Below are positions 45,888 through 57,935 of a stretch of DNA of 64,000 nucleotides, one piece after another. The stretch is taken from positions 3,372,001 through 3,436,000 of the forward strand of contig CANTUQ010000106.1 of NCBI GenBank assembly GCA_947683425.1. The letters run 5' to 3'. The notes under the pieces are model-generated. The model had not been told where the DNA came from, did not search any database, and saw nothing but the letters and a program-made list of their open reading frames with translations. The number at the start of each line of letters is the position of its first letter. The stretch's first letter is position 1. Source of the DNA: Excoecaria cochinchinensis (Eukaryota; Streptophyta; Magnoliopsida; Malpighiales; Euphorbiaceae). The position numbers and the translations under genes were made by a program.

Positions 45888-46423
45888 TATTTAGGGAGTC
45901 ATGTTTTCATATTTTTATACATTTACACTTTGTATATATATTGTACGAAAATGGATATTTCTAGTGAAAAACTTTTGTTTTCAAGATTTACGCTTTCATT
46001 CAGTTATTTATGATTCATATTACAGATGAACATATGCCTTCATATTAACTCTTATTCCAAAAGAAGGAAAACAAGAAAAGTGGTAAAAGATGATGAATAA
46101 CAACTCAATAAGAAAGAATATAAATGAAACATGGCATAGCAGATGAAGCAAAATCACGCCATTAATAAACATGTTAAAAGAGAACAACTTAAACATGAAT
46201 TAACAAAACCTTTTTTTATCACAGGTACAGAGAAACATCGATCCGAACACAGGCATCGATTAAAAGTCCGAACAAGGGCGCCTAAGATCCTTTTTTGGGA
46301 CGAGGAACCCAGCAGGACCTCCTCCTCTTCACACCGAGATTGTAGCCATAGAGCGCTACATCTCTTCAACCCTGTGCAAGCCGAGATGAGGCCAGCAGAA
46401 ATCAAAGCTGAGGTTAGATAAAC
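45888..46423 (+). other. Region between the sense gene and the tandem array
   Basis: AT-rich 3' flank of the sense gene (45888-46140), then sequence leading into the repeat array. Short frames have no recognisable domain. Nothing else seen. Confidence 0.5.
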
Positions 46424-46880
46424 ACTGCTCTTCACCAAACCGAGATTGTAGTCAGAGAGTGCTACATCTCATAGTTCATGCGACGGCCAGAGAGTGCTAC
46501 GCACCTTGCGGATCGAATGGGGGTTAGCAAGGGAACTTCAGATCGAAGCTGTGGTTAGAAAAACACTGCTCTTCATCAAACCAAGATTGTAGTCAGAGAG
46601 TACTACATCTCACAGTTCATACGACAGCCAGAGAGTGCTACGCACCTTACGGATCAAATGGGGGTTAGCAAGGGAACTTCAGATCAAAGCTGTGGTTAGA
46701 AAAACACTGCTCTTCATCAAACTGAGATTGTAGTCAGAGAGTGCTACATCTCACAGTTCACGCGATGGCCAGAGAGTGCTACGCACCTTGCAGATCGGAT
46801 GGGGGTTAGCAAGGGAACTTCAGATCGAAGCTGTGGTTAGAAAAACACCGCTCTTCACATCGAGTTCGTAGCTAGAGAAT
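46424..46880 (+). repeat. 140-bp tandem array in the 3' UTR of element C
   Basis: Units begin at about 46424, 46564, 46704 and 46844 (period 140, a little over three copies). Each contains TGTAGTCAGAGAGTGCTACA, an inverted repeat with TGTAG/CTACA stems, and a second CAGAGAGTGCTACGC. It sits where A has its 100-bp array and B its 44-60-bp array, but is unrelated in sequence. Confidence 0.9.
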
Positions 46881-47073
46881 GCTACGTCTCACCGACACCT
46901 ATAGGTCGAGACGAGACCAATAGGGGTGTCTTCGCATCGCCGAACAGACTGAGATGAGGTCTACCCGGCAAAAGGCACAGAAGGTAAGAACCGTCGCAGG
47001 TATGCCCTCTTTCTTTCTGTCCCTTCTCTGAGTTTTGGCTTATCTAGGCGCTTGTGCACTAGTTTCCCGCAAC
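46881..47073 (+). other. End of element C internal region, degenerate polypurine tract
   Basis: The phrase CTGAGTTTTGGCTTATCTAGGCGCTTG matches the pre-PPT region of A and B, but where they have AATTGGGGGCAAC this copy has AGTTTCCCGCAAC before the LTR (47074). The polypurine tract is therefore disrupted or strongly diverged. Confidence 0.65.
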
Positions 47074-49104
47074 TGTAAGCACCGTGTCCCGGAGCGGTCC
47101 GGATCAGAGGTTACCCTATGATGAAATCAGTATCCGAGCCTGTACAAATGGTTTGGATTTGGAGGTTTTAGTCCCGCGTCCCACGAGAAGTAAGTCGTTT
47201 TACCTTTCATAGGCAGAGGGGGAGAAAACAGGGGATTTTCGAGTCAAAAAAGTATATTTTCCTCCACAGACGGCCAGCTCATCTGTGAGGCCTGTCCGTC
47301 GTTTAGGGTCACAGACGGCCTGTGGAATTTTCCGACACCCGTCGAAAAATCACCGCCCCTGTCAGAGCGCCGCCTGGTTTCCCGGAGCACGCAACCTTTC
47401 CAACGCCCGTCGATGGATGTGGCAGGGCCGTCGAATGAATCCTTGTGTCAGACGGATTCTTCTGACGCCCGCCTCCATACACCGACGCCCGTCGGTCGTG
47501 TCTGGCTTATAAAAGCTTCGGATTTTCACTTGAAAAGGGTTCCAAAAATTTTCAAGAGGGAAAACTATGCCAAAATTCAAGCATATTTTCTCTCTCTTCC
47601 AGCAAACACATTCATAAAGAGTTTCTTTTAATTAGGGGATCAAATTCATTAAAAGAAACTAAAATCAATTAGTTTTCTTTGAAATCTTGATTCCAAAATC
47701 AGTCTCTTGAGGGGTTAAGGAGGAAATAATCCATTTTCCTTTTCTTGATCCTTCATCTTGCTTCTCGTGGAACGTGCGGGGCTCTAATCGACACAAGAAT
47801 CTCTCTTAACCATTATCTGAGGGTAAATATTCCGGACTCATTCTCTACAACATTTCATCTCTGTTTCATTGTTTTCATTATTTTTATTTATTTTGACTCT
47901 TTTCATCTCATTTCATGATAAAACCTCTTTTTTCAGCTTTTTAAAAGAGTTTCTTTTACTGTTTTTTCAGAGACAGTGGTGACCGACGGGTCATCTTCAT
48001 CACCGACGCCCGTCGGTCACCCCACTCACAGACGCTCTTCCACTTGAGTGAGCGACGGCCATGTCGATCAATTCGGCTGACGCCCGTCGGTCACCTAAGA
48101 AAGGCCGTCGGTGGGTTCTGTCTCCGCATTTTCAAATCATTTTCCATCTCTTTCAAGTCCTTTTGGCTTCATTCATGTTAATTTTATTTATATTGACATC
48201 TTTTAAGTTTCTATGAGTGTATATTGATTCTCTTGGACCATCCTGAGCTTGAGGGGCATCTACCATATTCGGAGGATTTCGTCCGTTTTAGTTTCCTAAC
48301 CTCCTTAGTCATTTTCTTTATTCGTTTATTCATTAATTGTTAGTATGTATATGGATATACTCTTTTTGTATCTCGTTAAGTATAAACATTGATCAACATT
48401 TTGTATTCAATAAAATGAGCCTTTCACAAATGCAAGGACCCAATGTCCTATTTTATCCAATAAAAGTCATCACAATGAAAAACATCCAATTTTGATAATG
48501 ATGCATGCGAGGACCAAAGTCCTCATAATAAGCAATACCCCGATTTGTGTATGTATCGCACATTTATAAAAGGGAGTTGTATTCTGGTCCTTGTATTATT
48601 GTAATTTATTGTTTTGCTATTTACTTGCCCATTTATGGCTTTCCAAATATGAATAAATACGCCTTCGATTAATTTCATCGCGTGGAGAGAGAGCGAATTA
48701 ATGATAATTAAAATTTGATCATAACATAATCGAGGTAGAAATAGATGAGAAATCTCGGACCCAGCTCTGGTCTTTGGGCTCAAAGAGGCTAGAGGTCTAC
48801 CCTCCAAGACACCTTTTTGTGCCACGAGACTTTAGCGCTAATCCTAGGCTCCTTAGGGCGAGAGGTTTACCTTCCAAGACCCCTCTGGCTGGCCCAAAAT
48901 GGATACAAAGCGCAGTCTTAGGCTCTCCGAGGCGAGAGTAGCTTTCCCAATGTTCTATTGGGTGGCGACTCCATGAAACCTCCTTGTTGCCCAACATAGA
49001 CGCACTTGCGATTTATTGCAAGCTGCCAACGGACCCACAAATGCCCCGATCGCCCTCGAGCGGGCGGTCCCGTGGGTGGCCGCGGGGATCCGGCGCGCGT
49101 CATA
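47074..49104 (+). repeat. Element C 3' LTR
   Basis: 2031 bp, colinear with 31742-33772 (offset 15332). Scattered, largely transitional differences. It ends GTCATA instead of GTCACA. TATAAAAG at 47508-47515, tRNA-Arg-like TGGCGACTCC at 48963-48972. Confidence 0.93.
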
Positions 49105-49109
49105 ATATC
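49105..49109. repeat. Target-site duplication of element C, right copy (ATATC)
   Basis: Partner of 31737-31741. The LTR end before it reads GTCATA, one transition from the expected GTCACA. Confidence 0.8.
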
Positions 49110-49977
49110 TCCATGGCCATTTGCAGCTTGGGGAATAGATATCATAGGCGAGATACGTCCTACAGCTTCTAATGGGCACAGGTTCATCATAGTTGCCTTT
49201 GATTATTTCACGAAGTGGGTCGAAGCTGAATCTTTCAAGAAGATTGATGCTAGGGATGTGGCTAAGTTCATCGAGCGGGATTTGATATGCTGATATGGCC
49301 TCCCATACCATATTGTATCTGATAATGGGGTACAATTCTTAGCAGAAACTAAACAGATGCTTCAGAAGTATGGAATCTAGCATCACAAGTCTTCTCCTTA
49401 ACGTCCTTAAGCTAATGGTGCGGTTGAAGCGACGAACAAGAATGTGAAAAGAATATTGGCTAAGATGGTTCAAAGCTATAAAGATTGGGCAGAAAAGCTA
49501 CCTTTTGCATTATGGGGTTATATAACCATGGTCAGAACCTCTACAGGAGCAACACCATTCTCCCTGGTATACAGAATCGAAGCAGTTTTGCCAGTTGAAA
49601 TTGAGCTAAAATCTTTAAGGGTAGTCATGGAAGCCGAGATTCCAGAGACAGAATGGGCACAACAGCGATTGTTGCAGTTGAATCTGTTGGATGAAGATAG
49701 GTTGAGAGCCTATTACCATAATCAGGTTTATCATTAGAGACTAGCTCGGTCCTTTGGCAAGAAGGTACGAAAGCATCCATTGAAAGAAGGGGATTTGGTC
49801 TTTAAGATGATGAGGCCGGGTGCACCCGATATAAGAGGAAAATTCAGGCCAACCTGGGAAGGCCTGTTCATTTTGAAAAAGTTACTAACAAAAGGAGCAG
49901 CAATCTTGGCGGACAGCGATGGGAATGAGTTTAAAGACCCGGTCAATGTCGATAGATTAAAAAGGTTTCATGGCTAA
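49105..49977 (+). pseudogene. pol: Element B integrase, second part (broken)
   Basis: Starts with the ATATC duplication (49105-49109) and continues the integrase from ISPWPFAAWG, with the first catalytic Asp near 49138, the second near 49321 and the Glu near 49426, to the terminal FHG stop. In-frame stops at about 49291, 49378, 49399 and 49735. Two are at positions where A has Arg or Gln. Together with 29214-31741 it is one dead pol. Confidence 0.9.
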
Positions 49978-51076
49978 AGACCAAAAAATAAAAAGAAGAG
50001 AATAAATGCCTCGCAGGTCGAAAACCGAAAAAAGGCGTCCTTGTTAAAATTGGGTGCCCTGTCAGGGTAAAAACCGAAAAAAGGCATCCTGGGCAAAAAT
50101 TAAGGGCCAATAGAAAATGTTCAATCGAGAAAACCCGAGAGGGCCGATTGATAATAGGAATTTGATGCTTACAAGATCTATTCCGAGATTAGGTGTAGTC
50201 TTGTGCTTTTGAATTCTTATTAAATAAGGATCATGTATGATGAAATCATATAGAAATATACTCAATTTTTCAATGAATAAAAGAATACAGTTTACATTTT
50301 CATTGTTCTTTTACTTATGCCTTAAAAAGAAATATATCACTTATTCATCTAATGACTATTGTCTAATCATTCTGTCAGAAGGTGCCTAAGCAGATATATG
50401 CTATTCACTCTTAGCGGAGGTTCTGATAATATCCTTCTCTTGTAGTTCCTTCAAAAAAAAAAGGCTGTTAGAGATGAAAACAGTGACTGACTCTCTAAGC
50501 AAAAGTTAGGCCAAAGGGTAGGGTGAAAACCTGGAAACAGGCAGTCTGCCCTACAAAAAAAATAAAATAAAATAAAAGCCGTTGGATTGGGTTGGGTTCA
50601 TTCCAGGCAAAAATTAGGCAAATGGTTATGTGAAAATCTCTAAAGTGACGCATTTCCCACGAAGAAAAGCTAGTGTGAAAATCTACAAGGGACGCACTAC
50701 CTTTAAAGCAATGACGTTCGATGCCTGGAGCGATAAGGCGACATTACTTCAGATGATCATTATTCAGTCAATCGGATAATGCATGGGTCGGACCTGGGCA
50801 TACAATCATTGGCCAGGGGGCAAAGATTCACACTTGATGTCTCTCTCAGAAAATGTTTTGGGGTCAGAGTCCCTAAAGCCAAAATGTCACTCTTTCAGAT
50901 TCTTGGAGGTGCGATGCAGCAGCCAAGCTATATCCTCAGTAGATCCTTAACCGCCTAGGATAGGGTCAATCTATTTTTGCAAACATTTACATCTCATATT
51001 ATATACACTTAAATTTTTGTATCTATTTCTGTGCACATGACTTTGCAGGAAATATCTAAATGAAGATTATCGGTTT
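49978..51076 (+). other. 3' UTR of element B before the hairpin array
   Basis: Contains GAAAACCGAAAAAAGGC repeats (50015-50095), the conserved CCCGAGAGGGCCGATTG block (about 50134-50150) and phrases shared with A and C (GTGAAAATCTACAAGGGACG near 50670, GATAAGGC near 50732). No extra gene. No other feature recognised. Confidence 0.6.
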
Positions 51077-51597
51077 TCGCACTTTTAGTAGTCTGTAGCA
51101 GACTCGGTGCGGTCCTCTGAGGAGGACATCGTTTGCACTTTTAGTAGTCTTGTCAGCGACTCGGTGCAGTTTTCCTCTTGCGCTTTTTGTAGTCTTGTCA
51201 GCAACTCGGCGCATCGTCATCTGCGGATGACACCTCTGCATTTTTAGTAGTCTTGTCAGCGACTCGGTGCAGTTCTCCTCTTGCGCTTTTTGTAGTCTTA
51301 TCAACAACTCGGTGCATCATCATCTGCGGATGACACCCCTGCACTTTTAGTAGTCTGTAGCAGACTCGGTGCAATCCTCTGAAGAAGACATCTCCTGCGT
51401 TTTGTAGTCTTGTCAGCGACTCGACGTATCGCCATTTTCGGATGGCTCCTGCACTTTTAGTAATCTCTAGCAGACTCGGTACAGTCCTCTGAAGAGGACA
51501 TTTCTCGCGTTTTGTAAGTCTGTAGCAGACCCGGCGCATCACCGTCTTAGGATGGTTCCTGACACTTTGTAGTCTTGTCAGCGACTCAGTGCAATCC
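51077..51597 (+). repeat. Hairpin tandem array in the 3' UTR of element B
   Basis: About ten units of 44-60 bp built on TTTTAGTAGTCTTGTCAGCGACTCGGTGC. Many carry a second stem-loop whose two arms change together: GTCCTC/GAGGAC (51112-51127, 51484-51499), GTCATC/GATGAC (51216-51231), GCCATT/GATGGC with TTCG loop (51431-51446) and ACCGTC/GATGGT (51541-51556). Some units have AGTCTG-TAG-CAGACT as the first hairpin. Confidence 0.9.
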
Positions 51598-51727
51598 AAG
51601 AGGATACTCACAGTTCAAATCACAACACTGTTCCCGAGGGAGCAGCTAGAAGGAGGCAGCCTCAGGTACACGCTTCTTTCCCTTTCCTGAATTTTGGCTC
51701 ACCTAGGCACCCACGCACTAGCCTCTC

Positions 51728-51743
51728 CAAAATTGGGGGCAAC
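51728..51743 (+). promoter_or_regulatory. Polypurine tract of element B
   Basis: CAAAATTGGGGGCAAC directly before the LTR start TGTAGATACCGGG, matching that of element A. Confidence 0.85.
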
Positions 51744-52954
51744 TGTAGATACCGGGTCCCGAATAGCTTTGATCAGGATTACCCAATGATGAAATTAAGT
51801 ATACCGATTTATAGGCAAAAAAAATGAAAGTTTGAAGTGATAATTTCCTTGTCATTTTGATTTGTTAGTAATAAATGAAAATGTATTTTAAAAATATTTT
51901 AAAAATTATTTTGAGATAAAAGGGTATGTTTTGAAATTATTGTTTTTTTTTAGAAAATTAAAAAAATAAAAATAAAAAAATATTTTTTACGGCGGGTGTC
52001 GCTCGCGTCAGCGCCACACCGCACAGACCAAAGCGCGCTGCGCGCGGGAGACGGTTGTCGGGCACGCCGACGGGCGTCTCTCGCCCCCTGACGCGCGTGG
52101 GTGGCCTTTTGGCTGCCAAAATTCGGTTTTCTTCATTTTTGGGTGTTTTTAATTGATTTTTTTTTGCATAATTTAATTTAAATTCAATGCTAAAACTTTT
52201 TATATCCTTACCCCTTGAAATTCTGCAGTTTTTAGTGATTATGGGAGTTAATTTAATTTAATTTTTTAATTAAAAATTTGAATTTTTGGGGAAAAATAAA
52301 AGGGAATTTTGGAAGGAAAATTAGAGGGGATTTTTTTTCTTTAGAAATTTTTTTTCTTCTTCTTTCTTCTCTCAAAAACAAAATTCTCTCACATTTCTAA
52401 AAGATCTTCCAAGATAATTCTTAAGGCAAAAAGAATAATTTTTGTTCTTAGAAATTTTCTTCTTTTTATTTGACAATTTTTTTATTTTGAAATAAATAAA
52501 TCAATTATTTGTTCTCGAGTACAAATTCATTTTCAATACTTTATTTTTCTAATTTTGTTCTTACAATCAAGAGAAGAAATTGGATCATCTACCTTCATTT
52601 CTTTAAGATAAATTTTGAGGGTAAACATTTTTTTGCTCAATTTTTTAATTTAATTTTTTAATTCCATTTTTTTTTGTCTCCAATTAATTAGTTAACATGT
52701 AAATTCTTTTAGTTCTATCATTTTCTTCTTATTTTCTTATTCTTTTGATTTTATTTAATTAATTATCATGTAAATTCTTTTAGATCTATTATTTAATTGT
52801 TCATATCATTATTTCTTATTTAATTGTTCATGTTCATATTATTGTCATCATTTTTGTTCACATATATTATTAGTATTATCATTTAACATGTTTTAGTATA
52901 ATTGGCTTATTTTATTTTCATTTTATTCTTCCATATTTAATTGGATTATTCATC

Positions 52955-53001
<47 letters not shown>

Positions 53002-54536
53002 ATGTTTATTTGATTGTTCACCATCCTTGGTTGTTATTGTGCTTTGTTATTATTATTATCACCATTGTTATTTTTATTAGTTTTTGCTATAATTTGTTGC
53101 TAGTGTCATTATTGTTAGCATTATTATTTTTATACATGCTGAATTTTATGTATATTATACTTTTTTGCATGTTGGATATTAATACTATTATTTTGTATTT
53201 TTATACATGCTAAATTTTATGTTTATGTTCTTATGTCTTTTTTTGCATGTTGAAATTTATAATTATTATTTTATATTTGCATATGCATGTTGGTTTTTAT
53301 AATTATTATTTTATACTTGTTTATACATGTTGAATTTTATTATTATCATGTTATTTTTTCTATGCATGTTAAATTGTTAATTAATTAAATTGCATATTTT
53401 TATTATGTAATTTCAAATGATTCGTCACACATGATACATTTTTATTTACTTTATTTTTATAGTATATTTCTAAATTCATTTTTTATTACTAACATTACTT
53501 TTATTTGTTTTTTATTTCAATATTTATTTTTATGTGTGAGTCTTTTCCATACCAAGTGGGAGCCCATGAAGATTTGAAAATCCATTTGGGAGTTGATTTG
53601 TTAATTTTTATTATTTTCATTACTTTGCTTTCATTATTTTATTTTTAATATGTAATTTGTAATAAATTATTTTTTATCCACGTTAATTAAAAAAACCACA
53701 AAAATATTTCTATTTAAATAATTTAATTTTTTCTAAATAAAAATGGGACCAATGTCCTAGTTTTTTCATCCAAAATAAATTGTCTCTTTAAAATTATTTT
53801 CTTTAATTATGCATGAGAGGACCAATGTCCTCATCTTTAATAAAATAGCCCGATTTATGTATGATTTGTATTTTATTTACAAATGGGGATTGTATTCCGC
53901 CCGTAGTTTTATTGTAATTTATTTTAATGCGCTTTTATTTACTTTATCTATCGCTTTCATTATATATTTGACATGCCCGTTAAATTAAATTGTATTAAAA
54001 TTGAATGAGAAAAGGCATGAAACGCTAAATTCAAAACTCAATTATAAACTTAACTAAGGTATGAATAAATGGGAAGTCTCGAACCTTCTCTGGTCTTTGG
54101 ACTCAACGAGGCGAGATAGCCATCTCAATGTTCTATTGGGATGGAGCCTCCAAGACACCTCTTGTGTCCCGTAAAAAGACTCAATTTGCACAGTCCTAGG
54201 CGCCACGAGGCGAGAGGGCTATCCTAATGTTCTATTAGGGTGGGGCCTCCAAGACACCTCTGGTTTGCCCAAGCGTGAGGCCGAGAGGGCCATCTTAATG
54301 TTAGGATGGGGCCTTCAAGACACCTCCGGCATGCCTATGATGGACATAGCAGCACTGTTTTAGGCTCACTGAGGCTAGATGAACTTTTCCAATGTTCTAT
54401 TGGGTGGCGACTCCATGAAACCTCCTTGTTGCCCAAAATAGATGCCCTTGTAATTTCTTACAAGTTTTTTATGAATCTCTCTCGATTGCCCTAAAGGCGG
54501 GCTTTCGGGGCGCTACGGGGTTCGGTGCGCGTCACA
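51744..54536 (+). repeat. Element B 3' LTR
   Basis: 2793 bp, TGTAGATACCGGG to GCGCGTCACA. It has a short CpG-rich block (about 51990-52100) containing CCGACGGGCGTC, the reverse complement of the LTR-C motif, a TTA microsatellite (52960-53000), CAAT-loop hairpins (53817-53832), degenerate tandem units (about 54100-54330), the CCAATGTTCTATTGGG hairpin and TGGCGACTCC at 54405-54414. The related 5' copy is truncated at 53000-equivalent. Confidence 0.92.
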
Positions 54537-56063
54537 GTTGTCAATTTGATTTTTATGAGTCTATGTGTAGTGCGTTGTGTCTACATATATATTATATAGT
54601 ATCAAAACGTTTATTATGTTTACATATTATTTTTTTTTTAAATTGTGGCCTATAACCAAATTTTTTATTTTTTTAATTTGGTTAAATTTATTATTTTCGT
54701 GTATATATATATTCTATTATATTGTTTTAATTTTGGGGTTTATTTGTGCATGTATAAATTTTTGATGGTTTATATTGTTTGTATTGTGTAAAATGTTATT
54801 ATAGTTAATATATGATTAATTTTGTAGTGTAATTGTTATTATTTGTAGTGAAGTTTAAAATTATTCAATTTATGTTTATTTTTTAATATGTTGATATAAA
54901 TATATTTTATGTTATGGTATGTTTGTTAAAATTATATGTTACATTGTTTTATTTTTGTGGTATATTTGTTCATGTATAAATTATTTATGTATTTTATTAT
55001 TTGTATTGTGTATAATGTTATTAATTATAATAATTAATTTGTTGTGTAATTGTTATTATTTGTAGTGATGTTTAAATTTTAAAAAATTATGTTTATTTTT
55101 TTTTTAGTATGTTGATATAAATATAATTTTTATTTTTAAGTTTGTATTACGAATGTGTCATACATAACTAAAAGTTAATATTTATAAATTATAATTTATT
55201 TGTTATTGCATGTACCCATCACCACCGCATTCGGATCCGCATTAACCTGTCCTATGCGCCGAACCATCGCAGCTTACCGGTTGCTGAGTCGAGGTAAGTG
55301 TGTTATGTATTAAAATTAATTTGTTAATACCATGTATATGTTAGAGATATGTTATTTTAATTAGATAATAATGTGTTAATATTTAGTGTTTTGGGTATAT
55401 GCTTTGCTTTTCGTGGCCATGTTGTAATTTGACTGTAACAACTGTGCAATTAATAATGATAATCTAATAACGGCATATGATGATTTGGTGTGATGCTTAA
55501 ATGAAATTAAAAATCTAGTAGTATAGTTACTTATGCTTAGTTGCTTATTTTGGATATTGTATGACTTGAAAGGAAAAAGTCACAACTGTTGGTGAATTTA
55601 TCCCATTTATTTGCATGTTTTAGGTGGATGGGAAAATTTGATATTGCATTGGTTTTGTAATGGAGTTGAGATGTGTTGATACTTTATAGAAGTGTTAAAT
55701 TTGCTACTATTTGACAGGAGAATAGGGACCCATATAAGGAAAACTATGTCCATTTTTTAACAAAATTTTTATGATTTTAATTTAGAAAATTAAATGGATT
55801 TAAGTATTAATTGAATTTCATATACAAAAAATAATCGAGTGGGTTTTCATTCGATACATGCCCCTTAATGGTTTTGTGTATATATGTCAATGTTATAATT
55901 TTTATAACATTGATATTATTTATTACGTTAATAATTAGGTAAAACTAATTAGGAAATAAAGTGAAATAGTAGGATAGAGAATTGAATTGAAATAAAATAT
56001 GATAATTGACACGTGATGGTCCTAACTATGACCTTATGATTTTTGCGCAACAGTTTAACAATA
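54537..56063. other. AT-rich intergenic DNA with a possible isolated exon
   Basis: Very AT-rich with no sustained frame. One GC-richer island (about 55206-55292) ends in GAG/GTAAGTG, a good splice donor, and has an open frame across it. It could be an upstream exon of the CACTA transposase remnant that follows, but no domain is recognised. The rest holds nothing I can name. Confidence 0.4.
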
Positions 56064-56738
56064 ATGAGTAATATAGACAGAAGTTGGATGTATAGAAGAA
56101 TAACGCCAGATGATTACATTAATATAGAGTTTGCTGAAGGAGTTCAACACTTTATTGAATACGCAAACTTGCAATCTGCATACATGGATGGATTGAAAAT
56201 TAAATGTCCGTGCAAAAAGTGCAAATACAGGTGTTATTATACACTAGGTTTGTTACAAATTTACGGAATAATCTATCCATTTGTTATTAACCTATATGTT
56301 ATTTACAGGAGTCTACTATGGGCCGGATGCCTTATCCTCATGAGTTGTTTTTGCACACACATACGCGAAATCATGATGGTGTGACATTCGTCAGCGATCG
56401 AGTTAGACAAGTTCATGTATGTTAATTTTAAAACTTATTATTTATTTTGTTATAAGTTTTTAGTTTCATTTTACTATTACATAACATTCGAATAATTTTT
56501 ATTATAGGAGCGAGCAGTGGAGAATCTTCAGAGTCGGCAGGTGGACGGTGATAATGTAGACCAAGCTCAAATATATTACGATAGAGCTGGAGGTAGGGAC
56601 CTTCGTGGACGGGTCTTCGGTTTGGGGTCCTATTCGAATGTCTGCTATTCGCACGCGTCATCATCCTCCACAGCTACGGCTAGTAGGCTGGCACTACTAA
56701 TGAGGTCATTGAGTTTTACAGCACGGTCGACGTATTAA
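56064..56738 (+). pseudogene. CACTA (En/Spm) transposase gene remnant
   Basis: The first exon (from ATG 56064) reads DRSWMYRR, then a GVQHFIEYAN stretch and CPCKKCKYR, matching the transposase-associated domain of plant CACTA TNPD proteins. An exon at about 56308-56416 reads PYPHELFLHTHT and HDGVTF, and the next at 56508-56738 contains YYDRAGGRDLRGRVFGLGSY, matching the Transposase_24/TNPA family. The intron 56417-56507 (GTATGT to ATTATAG) joins the last two exons in frame. The first and second exons do not join in frame, and the catalytic transposase between them is missing, so this looks internally deleted. It is cut at 56739 by the copia LTR. Confidence 0.7.
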
Positions 56739-56739
56739 T

Positions 56740-56891
56740 TGTGAGGAAAATCAGTTATGTATTCATATTACTCATATGACAGAGTATATACACATGTATG
56801 TAGTGGAGCTGAAGTAAAAGACTACAGCAGCCACCTGTACAAAGAACCCAAAAATAATAATAAAAATACAGAGTATTTATATTGCCTAATA
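56740..56891 (-). repeat. Copia 3' LTR
   Basis: About 152 bp. TGTGAGGAAAATCAG (plus strand) matches 63929 onward. On the minus strand it ends CTCACA and begins TATTAGGC right after a G-run, so the expected TG start seems mutated to TA. Confidence 0.8.
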
Positions 56892-56903
56892 CCCCCCATC
56901 AAA
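56892..56903 (-). promoter_or_regulatory. Polypurine tract of the copia element
   Basis: TTGATGGGGGG on the minus strand directly before the 3' LTR. Confidence 0.75.
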
Positions 56904-56940
56904 TAGATGCTGATGGATATGTCAGACACAATTGATTATG

Positions 56941-57247
56941 CTAGAAAAGAAATCGAGGAGAAGGCAGAGGTTTGGTACATATATCACCAATCTGATCTTC
57001 AGTAGCTAGAAATTTGATGAGTAATTGGCCATTAGCAACTTTCTCACAAACAAAATGAAAATCAAGTTCAATGTGTTTTGTCTGGGCATAAAAAACTGGA
57101 TTGTGGGACAGATAAATAGCTCCTATATTATCACACCAAAGAGCAGGGGTTGGCATGGAAATTCCAAGCTCACCCGGTAAGGATTGAACCCACATAAGTT
57201 TAGCAGTACCATTAGCCAGTGACTTGTATTCACTCTCAGTAGAGGAG
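56941..57247 (-). pseudogene. pol: Copia RNase H, C-terminal part
   Basis: Continues the RNase H exactly from the CACTA target site: STESEYKSLANGTAKLMW, CDNIGAIYLSHNPVFYAQTKHIE, then QIGDICTKPLP. Open to the stop near 56941. Joins with 60045 onward. Confidence 0.88.
57245..57247. repeat. CACTA target-site duplication, left copy (GAG)
   Basis: GAG precedes CACTACAAGAAA and is repeated at 60045-60047. Three bp is the CACTA standard. Confidence 0.85.
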
Positions 57248-57279
57248 CACTACAAGAAATAGCAGATTTCACGACGAAA

Positions 57280-57935
57280 ATTTAGCGACGGAAGAATTTT
57301 CATCGCTAATTAGCGACGGAAAGGACATTCCGTCGCTAATTAGCGACGGAATTGTTCTTACGTCGCTAACTAGCTACGAAAAAAAATCCGTCGCTAATTA
57401 GGGACGGTAAAAAAATTTCGTCTCTAAAAATGGCGGGAATAATTTTCTTCCAGTTTTAACGACCGAAATTACGATGAAAACTAAAATCTGTCGCTAAAAT
57501 TAGCGACGGAATTAATTTTCGTCGCTAAAATTATAAAAAAAATTAATTTATTTTATTAGCGACGAAAATTATTTTAGCGACGAAATTTAAATTTCCGTCG
57601 CTAAAATTATAAAAAAAAATAATTTCTTTTATTAGTGACGGAAATTAAAGTCCGTCGCTAAAATTAGTGACGAATTTTAAATTTTCGTCACTAAAATTAT
57701 AAAAAAAATTAATTTCTTTTATTAGCGACGGATTATAACATCCGCCACTAAAAGTAGCGACGGATATTGTATTTCTATCGCTAAATTTATTTAAATAAAA
57801 TTAATTTTCAATTTAGCGACGGAATTACAGTTTCCATCGCTAAAAGTAGCGGCGAAAATTATAATTCCATCGCCACAGTTATTTGTCATTTTTTATTATT
57901 AACATTAGCGACGGAGTATAAATTTCCGTCGCTAA
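57280..57935. repeat. Left subterminal repeats of the CACTA element
   Basis: About twenty copies of TTAGCGACGGAA or its complement, often paired as inverted repeats that could form long hairpins, alternating with ATTATAAAAAAAATTAATTT spacers. Such motifs bind the TNPA-type protein in En/Spm. Confidence 0.85.

Larger units (their letters stand above)
31742..49104 (+). mobile_element. Element C: Tat/Ogre-like retrotransposon with two extra genes
   Basis: 17.4 kb, bounded by two 2031-bp LTRs and an ATATC duplication, inserted in the integrase of element B. Order: LTR, tRNA-Arg PBS, leader, gag-PR-G-patch, RT-RH-INT (to 41016), antisense spliced gene (42686-41405), divergent promoter (about 42755-42957), sense gene with 5'-UTR intron (43842-45887), 140-bp tandem array, LTR. 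Gag-pol has many stops. The LTRs differ at scattered sites, more than the copies in A, so C is older than A and younger than B. Confidence 0.92.
23790..54536 (+). mobile_element. Element B: decayed Tat/Ogre-like Ty3/gypsy retrotransposon hosting element C
   Basis: Components: truncated 5' LTR (23790-25325), tRNA-Arg PBS (25327-25344), leader, gag-PR, RT-RH, first part of INT (to 31741), element C (31742-49104), rest of INT (49105-49977), 3' UTR with hairpin array, polypurine tract and complete 3' LTR (51744-54536). The 5' part of the 5' LTR was separated by a chromovirus insertion. Many premature stops and several frameshifts show it is dead. It is the oldest Tat/Ogre element here, since both its LTR and its integrase host younger insertions. 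Confidence 0.88.
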
